This document shows positions 40,001 through 48,646 of a stretch of 64,000 bases of DNA, piece by piece. Position 1 is the stretch's first letter. Each line of letters starts with the position of its first letter. A program made the translations under genes and the position numbers. The notes beneath the pieces were generated by a model, which saw only the letters and a program-made list of their open reading frames with translations, did not search any database and had not been told where the DNA came from. The DNA comes from Lachnospiraceae bacterium (GTDB taxonomy: Bacteria > Bacillota > Clostridia > Lachnospirales > Lachnospiraceae). The DNA lies in NCBI GenBank assembly GCA_017436305.1, contig JAFSDJ010000087.1, forward strand, positions 62,001 to 126,000, given 5' to 3'.

Positions 40001-40795
40001 CCAACTGTATTTATTCCAGTATTTCCAGGTACCAACTGTGAATATGACAGCACAAGAGCATTTGAAAGAGCCGGTGCAAATGTTATTACTAAGGTATTTA
40101 AGAATTTAACTGCAGAAGACATCAGAAGCAGTGTGGATGAGTTTGAAAGGGCTATTTCCCAGGCACAGATTATTATGTTCCCAGGTGGTTTTTCCGCCGG
40201 TGACGAACCTGACGGTAGTGCCAAGTTTTTTGCAACTGCTTTCCAGAATGAGAAAATGAAGGAAGCGGTTATGAAGCTGTTAAATGAAAGAGATGGTCTG
40301 GCATTAGGTATTTGTAACGGATTCCAGGCACTTATCAAATTAGGATTAGTACCATATGGAGAAATCGTTGGACAGAAGGAAGATTCCCCAACCCTTACAT
40401 TTAATACCATCAACCGTCATATTTCCAAGATGGTTTATACAAAGGTAGTAAGTAACAAATCTCCTTGGTTTGCAGGAGCAGAGCTTGGAAAAACTTATGT
40501 AACACCTGCTTCTCATGGTGAAGGACGCTTCGTAGCAAATAAAGAATGGATTGAAAAATTATTTGCAAACGGACAGGTTGCAACTCAGTATGCAGACTTT
40601 AACGGAGAAGTTTCCATGGATGAAGAATGGAATGTAAACGGTTCCTATGCTGCTATTGAAGGTATTACCTCTGCTGACGGCAGATGCCTTGGAAAGATGG
40701 CTCATGTGGAAAGACGCGATACTTCTGTTGCTATTAACATTTATGGCGAACAGGATATGAAGATCTTTGAGTCTGGTGTGGCGTACTTTAAATAG
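37019..40795 (+). CDS. purL: Phosphoribosylformylglycinamidine synthase (single chain)
   Basis: A 1258-residue enzyme making FGAM from FGAR, ATP and glutamine in purine synthesis. Residues about 210-240 carry LDTYWSDHCRHTTFSTEL; NETHNHPTEIEPFGGAATCLGG (near 323) is the AIRS-type ATP site; a second AIRS-like half follows (SIGGKDSMSGTF). The C-terminal glutaminase has FPGTNCEYDSTRAFE, LALGICNGFQAL (catalytic Cys) and ASHGEGRF (His/Glu pair). A single long chain of this kind is usual in Clostridia. Start: GGAGGATTCATC precedes the ATG. A sigma-A promoter lies upstream. Confidence 0.95.
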   Translation: MANVKRIYVEKKEDFAVKAKELKEEVTSYLGITGISKVRVFIRYDVENISEEVFEKACKTVFSEPPVDILFHENFDMAEGAKVFSVEYLPGQFDQRADSAVQCVKFLKEDEDPIIKTAVTYVFEGNISDEEFEKIKAYCINPVDSRETDMVKPETLVTEFEEPADVLIFDGFKDMKETDLKKLYDSLGLAMTFKDFLHIQNYFKNEEKRNPSMTEIRVLDTYWSDHCRHTTFSTELKNVEFAEGYYKEPIVKTYKNYLETREEIFKGRDDKFVCLMDLALMAMRKLKKEGKLQDLEESDEINACSIVVPVEIDGKEEEWLVFFKNETHNHPTEIEPFGGAATCLGGAIRDPLSGRGYVYQAMRVTGAADPTVPVENTLKGKLSQKKLVRGAADGYSSYGNQIGLATGFVKELYHPDYVAKRMEIGAVMGAAPRKNVIRETSDPGDIIILLGGRTGRDGCGGATGSSKVHTEASIETCGAEVQKGNAPTERKIQRLFRREEVSKLIKKCNDFGAGGVSVAIGELADGLIVDLDKVPKKYAGLDGTELAISESQERMAVVVDKKDVSQFLTYAAEENLEAVSVAEVTESPRLILKWRGKEIVNIKRAFLDTNGAHQETDVKVDIPSKEDNYFAKHALSKVEEAVKAGDAKKAWLETVNDLNVCSQKGLVEMFDSSIGAASVYMPYGGKYQLTETQTMVAKLPVLKGNTDVVTMMSFGFDPYLSSWSPYHGAVYAVLESMSKIVAAGGDYKKIRFTFQEYFRRMTEDASRWSQPFAALLGAYDAQMGFGLPSIGGKDSMSGTFNDIDVPPTLVSFAVDTGKYQEVITPEFKQSGNAVVKLEIPKNAYDLPDYEKAMEVFEEVHRLIVEKTVMSAYALDSKGIAASVSKMAFGNKLGFEAEESLSLEELFKNELGNLIIEIAPDKVAEIKVSYIVVGKVTESGFTYKDTTVSTEDVLKAWSEKLEKVFPTKAVKDATKVETKLYDTNNIYVCKNKVAKPTVFIPVFPGTNCEYDSTRAFERAGANVITKVFKNLTAEDIRSSVDEFERAISQAQIIMFPGGFSAGDEPDGSAKFFATAFQNEKMKEAVMKLLNERDGLALGICNGFQALIKLGLVPYGEIVGQKEDSPTLTFNTINRHISKMVYTKVVSNKSPWFAGAELGKTYVTPASHGEGRFVANKEWIEKLFANGQVATQYADFNGEVSMDEEWNVNGSYAAIEGITSADGRCLGKMAHVERRDTSVAINIYGEQDMKIFESGVAYFK

Positions 40796-40855
40796 GATGT
40801 GGTTACAAAAGGCAAAAAGGAGTAGCCTGAAGATAAGAAGTAAATAAGAAGAGAG

Positions 40856-40902
40856 AATGACCTTGAAATAGGAATGCCCCCTATTTTGAGGTCATTTTTT
40901 TG
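40856..40902 (+). terminator. purL terminator
   Basis: gaatgacc and ggtcattt arms (about 40856-40863 and 40890-40897), extended inward by gaaatag/ctatttt with wobble pairs, then a T run. Confidence 0.85.
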
Positions 40903-40961
40903 TATTTTGCCAAAGGATACTGATTTGAAAGAAGCAAGAGCAGGCTTCTATGTTTTTTTCG

Positions 40962-40990
40962 TTGACGATAAGCATAAATTGCAGTAGAAT
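40962..40990 (+). promoter_or_regulatory. Promoter of the LtaS-like gene
   Basis: TTGACG (40962-40967), 17-nt spacer, TAGAAT (40985-40990), 89 nt before the preferred start codon. Confidence 0.65.
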
Positions 40991-41079
40991 ATCTTGAAAA
41001 CATTTTAGATAATTTTTACACAAGCATCATATTTTACAACATGAAAGAATATTTATATACCAACGAAGAAGGCGAATTT

Positions 41080-42636
41080 ATGAAAAAAAAGATACATATG
41101 AAACGGGTTATTGCCCTTTTTATATTATTATTAGGAAACTTATTGTTTTTCCTTACTGTATGGCTGTTAAATAAATATGACCAGATATGCTTAGACCAGT
41201 TGATTTTTCAGTTGAAAACTTCATCTGAAGGAGTACATAGGGATCTTGCTAACAGCGCTGCTGTCAGGGTAGGGCTCTTTGGCGTTGTATTTACTGTTTT
41301 AGAGGCTGTTTTGTATGAGATATTAGCAGGAAGATGCAGTGAAAAGCTACATAATAGTAAGCTATATATTCATTATAGAAAAACAAAGATTTGTTATTTC
41401 TTTGAAAAAAAGGCACTAACACTGGCGGTTGGTGCATTAATTGTGTCAACTGTACTTTTTGTTACTCAGGTAGATGTACTTGCTTATGTGGAAACGGTTT
41501 CTACTGAATCAGATTTTATTGAGGAACATTATGTTGCACCGGATTCCGTTAACATTCAGTTTCCTAAAGAAAAGCGGAATCTGATTTATATTTATCTTGA
41601 ATCCATGGAAAATACCTTTTCTGATACATCGGCGGGAGTGCCTATTACCGATAATTATATTCCGGAGTTGACGGAGCTCGCCGGATCCAATGTGAATTTT
41701 TCTCATACAGAAGGTGTGGGAGGTGCCCGTTCCTTTTCCGGTACAACCTGGACTGCGGCAGCAATGGTGACGCAGACGTCAGGTGTGCCTGTGAAAATGG
41801 AGGTTTCTGCAGATGAAGATGCTTACGGTGCCGGAGCAGATTTCCTTCCGGGAGGTATTTCTTTAGGACAGATATTAGAAGAACAGGGCTATCAGCAAAC
41901 TTTGCTTGTTGGTTCTGATGCAGCATTTCATGGAAGGGAAGCATATTTTACCAAACATGGAAATTATGAGATTGTAGATATTAACTCTTTAAAAGAAGAG
42001 GGAAGATTACCGGAAGATTATGAAGTATGGTGGGGATTTGAGGACGAAAAGCTGTTTTCCTTTGCAAAAGAAGAACTAACATGCTTGGCAAGTGATGATG
42101 AACCCTTTAATTTTACTATGCTTACGGTAGATACCCATTTTCCGGATGGTTATCAGTGTCAGTTGTGCGAAGAAATTTATGAAGAACAATATGCAAATGT
42201 TATGGCATGTTCTTCCAGACAGGTGTATGAATTTATCTCATGGATTAAAGAACAGCCTTTTTATGAAAATACCACAATCGTCATAAGCGGTGACCATTTA
42301 ACAATGGATGCCTCTTTCTTAAAAGAGGTAGATGAAGATTATGTTCGTACTATTTATAACTGTATTATCAATGCACCGGTTACACCATCTAAGGAGAAAA
42401 ATCGCCAGTTTGGCACCTTTGATATGTTCCCTACAACCCTTGCTGCTATAGGTGTAGAAATTGAAGGAGACAGACTTGGGCTTGGGACAAATCTGTTTTC
42501 TGATAAAGAAACATTAACAGAGCAGTATGGATTTGAAGCACTAAATGAGGAGTTGCAGAAAAACTCAGAGTTTTATAATGTACAACTTCTGGAGATGACA
42601 GATGAAGAGGATATTGAAGAAGAGACAGAAGAATAA
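41080..42636 (+). CDS. LtaS-like sulfatase / phosphoglycerol transferase
   Basis: A 518-residue membrane enzyme. Three or four N-terminal transmembrane segments (IALFILLLGNLLFFLTVWLL, VGLFGVVFTVLEAVLYEIL, LTLAVGALIVSTVLFV) precede an extracellular sulfatase-like domain: NLIYIYLESMENTF with the metal/nucleophile region (Thr in GARSFSGTTWT), LLVGSDAAFHGREAYF, TVDTHFPDGYQC and ISGDHLTMD (metal ligands). It resembles LTA synthases and MdoB-like enzymes that transfer phosphoglycerol. Start 41080 is favoured by AGAAGG; ATG 41041 lacks a site. The very acidic C-terminus (EMTDEEDIEEETEE) is unusual. Confidence 0.8.
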   Translation: MKKKIHMKRVIALFILLLGNLLFFLTVWLLNKYDQICLDQLIFQLKTSSEGVHRDLANSAAVRVGLFGVVFTVLEAVLYEILAGRCSEKLHNSKLYIHYRKTKICYFFEKKALTLAVGALIVSTVLFVTQVDVLAYVETVSTESDFIEEHYVAPDSVNIQFPKEKRNLIYIYLESMENTFSDTSAGVPITDNYIPELTELAGSNVNFSHTEGVGGARSFSGTTWTAAAMVTQTSGVPVKMEVSADEDAYGAGADFLPGGISLGQILEEQGYQQTLLVGSDAAFHGREAYFTKHGNYEIVDINSLKEEGRLPEDYEVWWGFEDEKLFSFAKEELTCLASDDEPFNFTMLTVDTHFPDGYQCQLCEEIYEEQYANVMACSSRQVYEFISWIKEQPFYENTTIVISGDHLTMDASFLKEVDEDYVRTIYNCIINAPVTPSKEKNRQFGTFDMFPTTLAAIGVEIEGDRLGLGTNLFSDKETLTEQYGFEALNEELQKNSEFYNVQLLEMTDEEDIEEETEE

Positions 42637-42732
42637 ATATAAGTATTGCAAGTCATAAGTTGTACTTCCCTATAGCTGGGTGGTAGGAAATAGGAACATA
42701 TAAGCAAATAGATATTCAAACAAACATAGAAA

Positions 42733-42776
42733 GAGAAGGTATTTTTCATGGGAAAAACACCTTCTCCTATTTTTTT
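42733..42776 (+). terminator. Terminator after the LtaS-like gene
   Basis: gagaaggt (42733-42740) pairs with accttctc (42759-42766), extended by atttttc/gaaaaac, then a T-rich run ending at 42776. Confidence 0.85.
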
Positions 42777-42833
42777 ACATATATTGACATATGGGTTAGT
42801 GTTTGCACAAAAAAACTCATGGGAGGAAACTAT

Positions 42834-43772
42834 ATGGTTAAAAAGAAAATATTTGTAATTGGTGGAGACATGCGCCAATACTATCTGGCTATGAAATTAT
42901 TTGATAAAGGGTATGATATCGCATGTTATGGAATGAAAAGACTGGAAGAAGAAAAAAACGTAGAAGTACCGGAAACACTGGCTTTAGGCATGGTTGACAA
43001 TGGTGTCATTCTACTTCCGGTGCCGGTTTTGCAAGATAACTTGCAAATTAAATCCACGGAAAAAAAGATACTTTTAAAAGAGCTTGAAGATAGCATCAGG
43101 AAGGGACAGATTGTGTTTGGAGGCAACCTTCCCAAAAGCCTGATACAAGTCTGCAAGGAAAAAGAAGCGATTTGCGTTGATTATATGAATTTGGATGAGG
43201 TAACAGTAGAAAATGCCCAGGTAACGGCAGAAGGGGCTATTTTAGAAGCGGCTTTGCTTGGAAACATTAGAATGCAGAATAGTAACTGTCTGGTAATCGG
43301 TTTTGGCAAATGTGGGGAGGCATTGGCCCAAAAACTGTCTGCATGGGGAGCGGTAGTTACTATTATGGCAAGAAGTAAGGAAGCAAGAAGCAAGGCAGAA
43401 GCTTATGGTTATTATACAAGGGATATGTTTGGAAAAGAAAGAGAACTGAAAACTGATAAGGAAAAGGAGCAGGAAAAAGAAATTGCCAAGAGAATAAAAT
43501 ATCAGTTTGTATTTAATACAGTTCCGGCTATGGTTCTTGATAAAAAAGCAGTTGATATTATATTGACAGATAGAGGAAAAGAGGAATACCCCATTATTGT
43601 AGATATAGCTTCTTTGCCTGGGGGAGTGGATTTTGAGTACTGTAGAGAAAAAGAAGTAAAAGCAGAGATTCATCAGGGGATTCCGGGAAAATATGCGCCG
43701 AAAACAGCAGGTGTTATTTTAGCCAAGGCAGTGCTAAATAGAATAGAGAACAGTAGTTGTACAAATAAATAG
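42834..43772 (+). CDS. dpaA: Dipicolinate synthase subunit A
   Basis: A 312-residue Rossmann-fold protein. IFVIGGDMRQYYLAMKLFDKG opens the N-terminal domain, NCLVIGFGKCGEALAQKLSAWG the second nucleotide-binding fold, and EYPIIVDIASLPGGVDFEYC and GIPGKYAPKTAG the conserved C-terminal motifs of DpaA (SpoVFA). It works with subunit B to make dipicolinic acid in the mother cell during spore formation. ATG 42834 is preferred since GGGAGGAAAC precedes it. The two subunit genes are separated by about 125 nt. Confidence 0.9.
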   Translation: MVKKKIFVIGGDMRQYYLAMKLFDKGYDIACYGMKRLEEEKNVEVPETLALGMVDNGVILLPVPVLQDNLQIKSTEKKILLKELEDSIRKGQIVFGGNLPKSLIQVCKEKEAICVDYMNLDEVTVENAQVTAEGAILEAALLGNIRMQNSNCLVIGFGKCGEALAQKLSAWGAVVTIMARSKEARSKAEAYGYYTRDMFGKERELKTDKEKEQEKEIAKRIKYQFVFNTVPAMVLDKKAVDIILTDRGKEEYPIIVDIASLPGGVDFEYCREKEVKAEIHQGIPGKYAPKTAGVILAKAVLNRIENSSCTNK

Positions 43773-43897
43773 TGGTAGGGAAAAAAACTGATGTAATTAT
43801 AAACAAAACCAGGTGAAAAGTTAAATAAAAGTTAATTATTAGTCGTTGGTTACTTCATGATAGGAAACAAGTGTTATGTTATGAATGGGAGGGTGTT

Positions 43898-44491
43898 ATG
43901 AAAGAGTTAAAAGATTTGACAGTAGGGCTGGCAATCACCGGTTCCTTTTGTACTTTTGATAAAATAAAGAAAGCTGCAAAGGAGTTAAAGGAAGCAGGGA
44001 TGAGAATACGGCCAATTTTTTCCAATCAAACTGCAACATGTAACTGCAGGTTTGGATGTGCAGATGAATTTGTAAAGGAAATTGAAGATATTGCAGGTCA
44101 AAAAGGAATTTATTCTATTTGTGAAGCAGAACCAATTGGTCCGAAAGGATATCTGGATGTGCTTGTAATTGCGCCTTGTACCGGAAATACAATGGCAAAG
44201 CTTTGTAATGGGATTACCGATTCTCCGGTGTTAATGGCTGCCAAAGCCCATCTTAGAAATGATAAGCCTTTAGTAATATCTATTTCTACCAATGATGCTC
44301 TGGGAATTAATTTTAAAAATCTTGGGCAGCTTATGAATATGAAAAATATTTATTTTGTACCCTTTGGGCAGGATAATTATGAGAAGAAGCCTACTTCCAT
44401 GATTGCCCATACAGAGTTGATTTTAGAAACAATACAGGCTGCACTGGAAGGAAAGCAGATACAGCCTGTAATCAGAGGATATGCGGATTAA
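43898..44491 (+). CDS. dpaB: Dipicolinate synthase subunit B
   Basis: A 197-residue flavoprotein of the SpoVFB type. VGLAITGSFCTFDKIKKAA (FMN-binding start), RPIFSNQTATCNCRFGCADEF, PIGPKGYLDVLVIAPCTGNTMAKL, and KAHLRNDKPLVISISTNDALG are conserved. ATG 43898 follows GGGAGGGTG; an earlier in-frame ATG lacks it. Partner of dpaA. Together with dpaA it is good evidence that the host forms endospores. Confidence 0.92.
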   Translation: MKELKDLTVGLAITGSFCTFDKIKKAAKELKEAGMRIRPIFSNQTATCNCRFGCADEFVKEIEDIAGQKGIYSICEAEPIGPKGYLDVLVIAPCTGNTMAKLCNGITDSPVLMAAKAHLRNDKPLVISISTNDALGINFKNLGQLMNMKNIYFVPFGQDNYEKKPTSMIAHTELILETIQAALEGKQIQPVIRGYAD

Positions 44492-44587
44492 ATAGCGAAA
44501 GTTATTATTTTATGTGATAAACTAAAAGTTTCTGTAGACAGATGAAAATAGATTTCTATTTTGAATAAAAACATTTGTTATTCAATG

Positions 44588-46438
44588 CTACAGATGTACA
44601 GAAATTCTATATTTCTTTAACCAGAAATCTATCTGCAAAAGATAAGCAATCATCTGTGGTCCTGCCATAAGCTGACCGTACCAGGGAGCACCATAGTCCT
44701 TTGGATTATGAAGAAAGGTCCGGACATTTTTCTCATCTAATATGGAAAGAAGTGGACTGTTTCCATCTAAAACAGCAACCAGTCTTTCTATAAGCAGTTT
44801 TTCATAGGAAGGGTTATACGTTTTGGGGTAGGGACTTTTTTTACGATACAAAATCTCCTGCGGCAGTAAGTGTTCACTGGACTGGCGTAGGAGATTTTTT
44901 ACTACACCGTCTTTTGCCTTCATTTCCCATGGAACGTTAAAAACATAAGAAACCAGTTCTTTATCAGCAAAAGGAACTCTGGCTTCTAAGCCTGAATTCA
45001 TGCTGGTTCTATCCATGCGGTTTAAAAGTGTCTGCATAAAATAACGAATATTTAAATAGGCTATCTGACGTCTGTTGGACTCTGTATGATTATCCGTTGG
45101 CAGAATATCAATTTCACTAATGGAATGATAATAAGCATTTTGGACGTAATCTTCCATTTGAAGTGTATCTAGAACTTCTTTTTTCAAAAGTGACTGTCTG
45201 GGAGTTAGAGAAGGTGTCCAGGGAAAGGTGTCACTTTCTAAAAACTCTGGTTTGTGAAACCAGGGATAACCGCCAAATACCTCGTCTGCACATTCTCCGG
45301 TTAAGACAACCTTGTGGGTTTTTGCCACCTCTCCACAAAAATAAAGAAGCGAGGAATCAATATCAGCCATGCAGGGAAGATCATGAGCAATCACAGAGGA
45401 AAGGAGCAAATCTGCCTGAGTTTTACTGTCACATTCCAAATAATGGTGCTTAGAATCTAAATATTCTACCATTTTATCTACATAAGGACGGTCTTCAGAG
45501 GGCTGAAAAGCATTGGCTTTAAAATAGTCATGGTTATTTGTAAAATCAAAGGAAAAGGTATGAAGCTTTTCACCATGCTTTTTTAATTCCCGGGCTGCAA
45601 CACTGGAAACAAGGCTGGAATCTACTCCACCGGATAAAAAGGTGCATACAGGTACATCGGATACCAGTTGCTTTTTAATGGCGTTTTCTATCAAATAGGA
45701 AGTTTTCTCTAAGGTTTTTTCATAATTGTCCTCATGTGGCTTACTTTCCAAACGAAAATACACAGTTTCTTTAACACCATATTTATTGATTGTAAGATAG
45801 CAACCTGGCTTTACCTCTTTCATACCTAGAAAAATGCCGTTTCCAACAGATCTGGCAGGTCCTAAACCGAAAATTTCATTGATTCCGTTTTTATCAAGAA
45901 TGGCACGAATACCAGGAAAAGTAAAAATTGCTTTCAGTTCTGAGCCAAAAAGCAAAGTACCATTGTGAACTGTGTAAAATAAAGGTTTAACACCAAAAAA
46001 ATCACGGAATAAATAGCAGGTTTCATGAATCTCATCATAAATGGCAAAGGAAAAAATTCCGTTTAATTTATTTACAAAAGAAGCACCATATTCTAAAAAT
46101 CCTGTTAAAATGACTTCGGTGTCAGATGTGGTAGAAAATTTATGTCCTCTGTCAGAAAGTTCTTTTTTAAGTTCTTTATAATTATAAATTTCCCCGTTGT
46201 ATACAATGTGACATTTGGCGCCCTGATATTCTTTTGTCATAGGCTGACTTCCTGTTTCCAAATCGATGATGGAAAGCCGGCTGTGAGTAAGTCCACAGGT
46301 ATTGCTTAAAAAAATGCCGTTACCGTCAGGTCCTCTATGGGTAATGGTATGGTTCATCTTTTGTAAAATATACTTATAGTCAGCTTCTTTTGATAGGAAA
46401 GAAGCCCTAGGGTCAAAAAAACCGGATATTCCGCACAT
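44588..46438 (-). CDS. asnB: Asparagine synthase, glutamine-hydrolysing
   Basis: A 616-residue enzyme read leftwards. The start at 46438 gives MCGISGFFDP, so Cys2 becomes the catalytic nucleophile after Met removal; longer frames to 46594 would bury it and are rejected. AAAGGAG precedes this start. THRGPDGNGIF, HSRLSIIDLETGSQPM and VYNGEIYNYKEL belong to the class II glutaminase domain; CTFLSGGVDSSLVS is the ATP-binding loop and LTGECADEVFGGYPWF the synthetase motif. Copy B of the palindromic element lies about 48 nt upstream, in the expected promoter/leader region. Confidence 0.93.
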   Translation of the reverse strand: MCGISGFFDPRASFLSKEADYKYILQKMNHTITHRGPDGNGIFLSNTCGLTHSRLSIIDLETGSQPMTKEYQGAKCHIVYNGEIYNYKELKKELSDRGHKFSTTSDTEVILTGFLEYGASFVNKLNGIFSFAIYDEIHETCYLFRDFFGVKPLFYTVHNGTLLFGSELKAIFTFPGIRAILDKNGINEIFGLGPARSVGNGIFLGMKEVKPGCYLTINKYGVKETVYFRLESKPHEDNYEKTLEKTSYLIENAIKKQLVSDVPVCTFLSGGVDSSLVSSVAARELKKHGEKLHTFSFDFTNNHDYFKANAFQPSEDRPYVDKMVEYLDSKHHYLECDSKTQADLLLSSVIAHDLPCMADIDSSLLYFCGEVAKTHKVVLTGECADEVFGGYPWFHKPEFLESDTFPWTPSLTPRQSLLKKEVLDTLQMEDYVQNAYYHSISEIDILPTDNHTESNRRQIAYLNIRYFMQTLLNRMDRTSMNSGLEARVPFADKELVSYVFNVPWEMKAKDGVVKNLLRQSSEHLLPQEILYRKKSPYPKTYNPSYEKLLIERLVAVLDGNSPLLSILDEKNVRTFLHNPKDYGAPWYGQLMAGPQMIAYLLQIDFWLKKYRISVHL

Positions 46439-46485
46439 AATGTTCTCCTTTTCATTATATTGAATGATCATCTGGTAGGTCGTGA

Positions 46486-46642
46486 GAATATTCGATAGTT
46501 TTTTCTGTGCCAGACCGGATATGCCGGACATTCCAATGAGCCTTAGAACAAAGAATTGTGTCAGCAACGGCTTCCACAATTCTTTAAGTCTCATTTACAT
46601 GGCATATAATGGTCTGGCACAGAAGGAACTATCGGAATATTC
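46486..46642. repeat. Palindromic hairpin element, copy B
   Basis: Outer arms gaatattcgatagtt...tgtgccagacc (46486-46515) and ggtctggcaca...gaatattc (46611-46642) pair almost throughout. The inner hairpin has aaagaattgtg/cacaattcttt stems around loop tcagcaacggcttc (46561-46574), and atatgcc/ggcatat between. It lies just upstream of asnB on the minus strand. Confidence 0.85.
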
Positions 46643-46664
46643 CCCACTACGTTTACGAGTTCAG

Positions 46665-46698
46665 TAATTAGCCTGAGACCGGTAATTAGCCTGAGCCC
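46665..46698. repeat. Short tandem duplication
   Basis: gtaattagcctgag occurs twice in tandem (about 46666-46679 and 46682-46695). The 150-nt region up to 46795 has no credible gene; it also has ccccact (46642-46648) and agtgggg (46744-46750), which could pair. Confidence 0.5.
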
Positions 46699-46795
46699 AG
46701 ATACCTTATAGTATATGAAGATAGGGCGGAGAAAATGCGTGAGCAGTGGGGCTGGGTATGAAAAGGATAAGTAAAAGTAGTTGTTTGAACAATTT

Positions 46796-47908
46796 TTAAT
46801 TAAGGTAAATTTTAGTATCTCCAATTTGGAGTCCGGAAATTTCTCCGATTTCTTTAGGAGTACTTAATATTACACTGCTGTCTAAAAACATGTTATTGCT
46901 GCTTCCACTGACAGAAGGTTCAAAATCAGTTGATTCTTTACCGTCTTTTAGTAAAATCTTGTTTATTTGGAAAGAGTCAGGCATATGAAAAGTTTGGTCT
47001 TTTTCATTGTTAGAAAATGGATTTCTTATGCCCCAAATGCTAATGGAAATAGGGGAAACCTCCACCTTTGTAATAAACACATTGATTCCGATACAGTTAG
47101 CAGTTTTAAAGGGATAGTAGGTTTTAACGTTTTCTGCATACTGGTAGGTCCAACGAAGGTTCCAGGTACCTTCTTTAAAAAGAGTTCTTTCTCCGGCTTC
47201 GGTTTCGTAATACAAATCTTTTAAGATAAGGTTTATGCCCAGTCGGTTTATATTTTCACAGTTAATTGTCAAAAGAAAATAAAGCTTACCATCTTCCACA
47301 AAAGATTCCAGACAAGAGCCATAGCCACAATTAGCAGGGGAGCCATTTTTAGTTTGAAGATTAATGTCATTGGAATCAAATAAAAAATAGCCCTTTTCTG
47401 AAAGATTTAACAATTCGTCCGACTTTTCATCTGTTATGTCAACCTCTAAAATAATGGCAGTATTATTTTTATCCCCAATAGAAGAATAAGCGGTTATAGA
47501 CATATGGTTATCCTGGTTGCTTTTGACATCAATTAAGACAGCACCGTCACTTAAATAAGTTGTATCAGTCAAATTCCAATATTCCATTAGACGGATATCC
47601 CAGCTACCATCGTTAGCCGCAAGAGCAACCATGCTAAATAAGAAAGTAGCAGCTAAAATCCCTGCAAGCCATTTCTTTTTCTTTAATATTCGGACAGGAT
47701 TTTGAGACTGTATAAACTTGTTTGTGACGATATTGTCATCTATGGAAATGTCACTAATAGAAGCATCAGCAGTGGAATTGGTGCAGGTGTCAATTTTAGT
47801 TAGTATTAGAGAAGTAACCCTTTCCTTACGCTTAGGCTCCATAGAGTTTTCAAAATCTACGGTTTCTTTATCAGAGATTTGTGTAATCAAATTCAATATA
47901 TCACTCAT
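46796..47908 (-). CDS. Anti-sigma-factor-like membrane protein (DUF4179-like)
   Basis: A 370-residue single-pass membrane protein read leftwards. The first 75 residues are cytoplasmic (MSDILNLITQISDKETVDFE, acidic-basic), then one transmembrane segment (WLAGILAATFLFSMVALAA) and a beta-rich extracellular domain. The layout, and the 8-nt overlap with the ECF sigma gene upstream in the operon, make it a likely regulator that holds the sigma factor. DUF4179 similarity is by overall pattern. Confidence 0.7.
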   Translation of the reverse strand: MSDILNLITQISDKETVDFENSMEPKRKERVTSLILTKIDTCTNSTADASISDISIDDNIVTNKFIQSQNPVRILKKKKWLAGILAATFLFSMVALAANDGSWDIRLMEYWNLTDTTYLSDGAVLIDVKSNQDNHMSITAYSSIGDKNNTAIILEVDITDEKSDELLNLSEKGYFLFDSNDINLQTKNGSPANCGYGSCLESFVEDGKLYFLLTINCENINRLGINLILKDLYYETEAGERTLFKEGTWNLRWTYQYAENVKTYYPFKTANCIGINVFITKVEVSPISISIWGIRNPFSNNEKDQTFHMPDSFQINKILLKDGKESTDFEPSVSGSSNNMFLDSSVILSTPKEIGEISGLQIGDTKIYLN

Positions 47909-48455
47909 TGCTAATGCCCCTTTCTTTTAATGCAGCTTCTAATTTGGATTTGCCACGATACAAAATGTTTTTTACCTTCCCGGATGTGCAGCCTGTGCGT
48001 GCAGCAATTTTTGCTATGGGCTCCAAATAGAAATAACGAAGAATAAAAATTGTCCGATCCGGTTCCTTCATGGCTTCCAATGTATGATGAAGAATGGTTT
48101 CGGTGGACTTTTTTATAAAGTCATTTTCAATATCTATATGGGAAGTGAGGTTAATCTCTTCTATAGGAATGGGAAAAGACCGTCCTTGCTTTCTAAGTAT
48201 ATCAATACAAGTGTTGCGGGCTATGGAATAAATATAGCTTTTTAGGCTGTGACCTTTATCCGGCTTAAAATGGTGGGAGTTTTGCCATAGTTTAATAAAG
48301 GTATCCGCAATGGCTTCTTCCAAATCCTGTTCAGGCAGATTTATCAGAAAATTTTTGCAGATTGTTTCCACCCCACCGCCGTAAAGGTCAAGGGCGGCTT
48401 TAATGCCTGCTTCTGCATCGCTTTGTAATAGTTGTAATAAGGTTTTGTCGTCCAA
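47901..48455 (-). CDS. ECF-type RNA polymerase sigma factor
   Basis: A 184-residue sigma-70 family protein read leftwards. Region 2: DLEEAIADTFIKLWQNSHHF and LKSYIYSIARNTCIDILRKQ; region 4: EPDRTIFILRYFYLEPIAKIAART and KVKNILYRGKSKLEAAL. Region 3 is absent. It is followed by the anti-sigma-like gene in the same operon. Target promoters are not visible. Confidence 0.9.
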   Translation of the reverse strand: MDDKTLLQLLQSDAEAGIKAALDLYGGGVETICKNFLINLPEQDLEEAIADTFIKLWQNSHHFKPDKGHSLKSYIYSIARNTCIDILRKQGRSFPIPIEEINLTSHIDIENDFIKKSTETILHHTLEAMKEPDRTIFILRYFYLEPIAKIAARTGCTSGKVKNILYRGKSKLEAALKERGISNE

Positions 48456-48646
48456 TGTATGGGCCTCCTATGTGTTTCTATATACCTATACGTAGGTTTT
48501 CTTTAAATGGCTCAGGGAAATTTCAGTTATTTTTGGGTTAGGTTTATAATAGCATATAAGGGGAAGGGAAAGAAAATATATTTGACATATAAGAACCGGA
48601 CCTTTATAATCGTCTGATAGTGAAAGAAAAAAGAGAGGTAAATTTG

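Noticed and set aside
42819-43772. ATG 42819 as start of dpaA
   Set aside because: Five codons earlier and itself overlapping the Shine-Dalgarno site of ATG 42834; the latter matches the family start.
44588-46594. Longer asnB reading frame beginning at 46594
   Set aside because: It would place about 50 unrelated residues before the catalytic Cys2; the ATG at 46438 gives MCGIS and has a proper ribosome-binding site. The extension overlaps palindromic element B.
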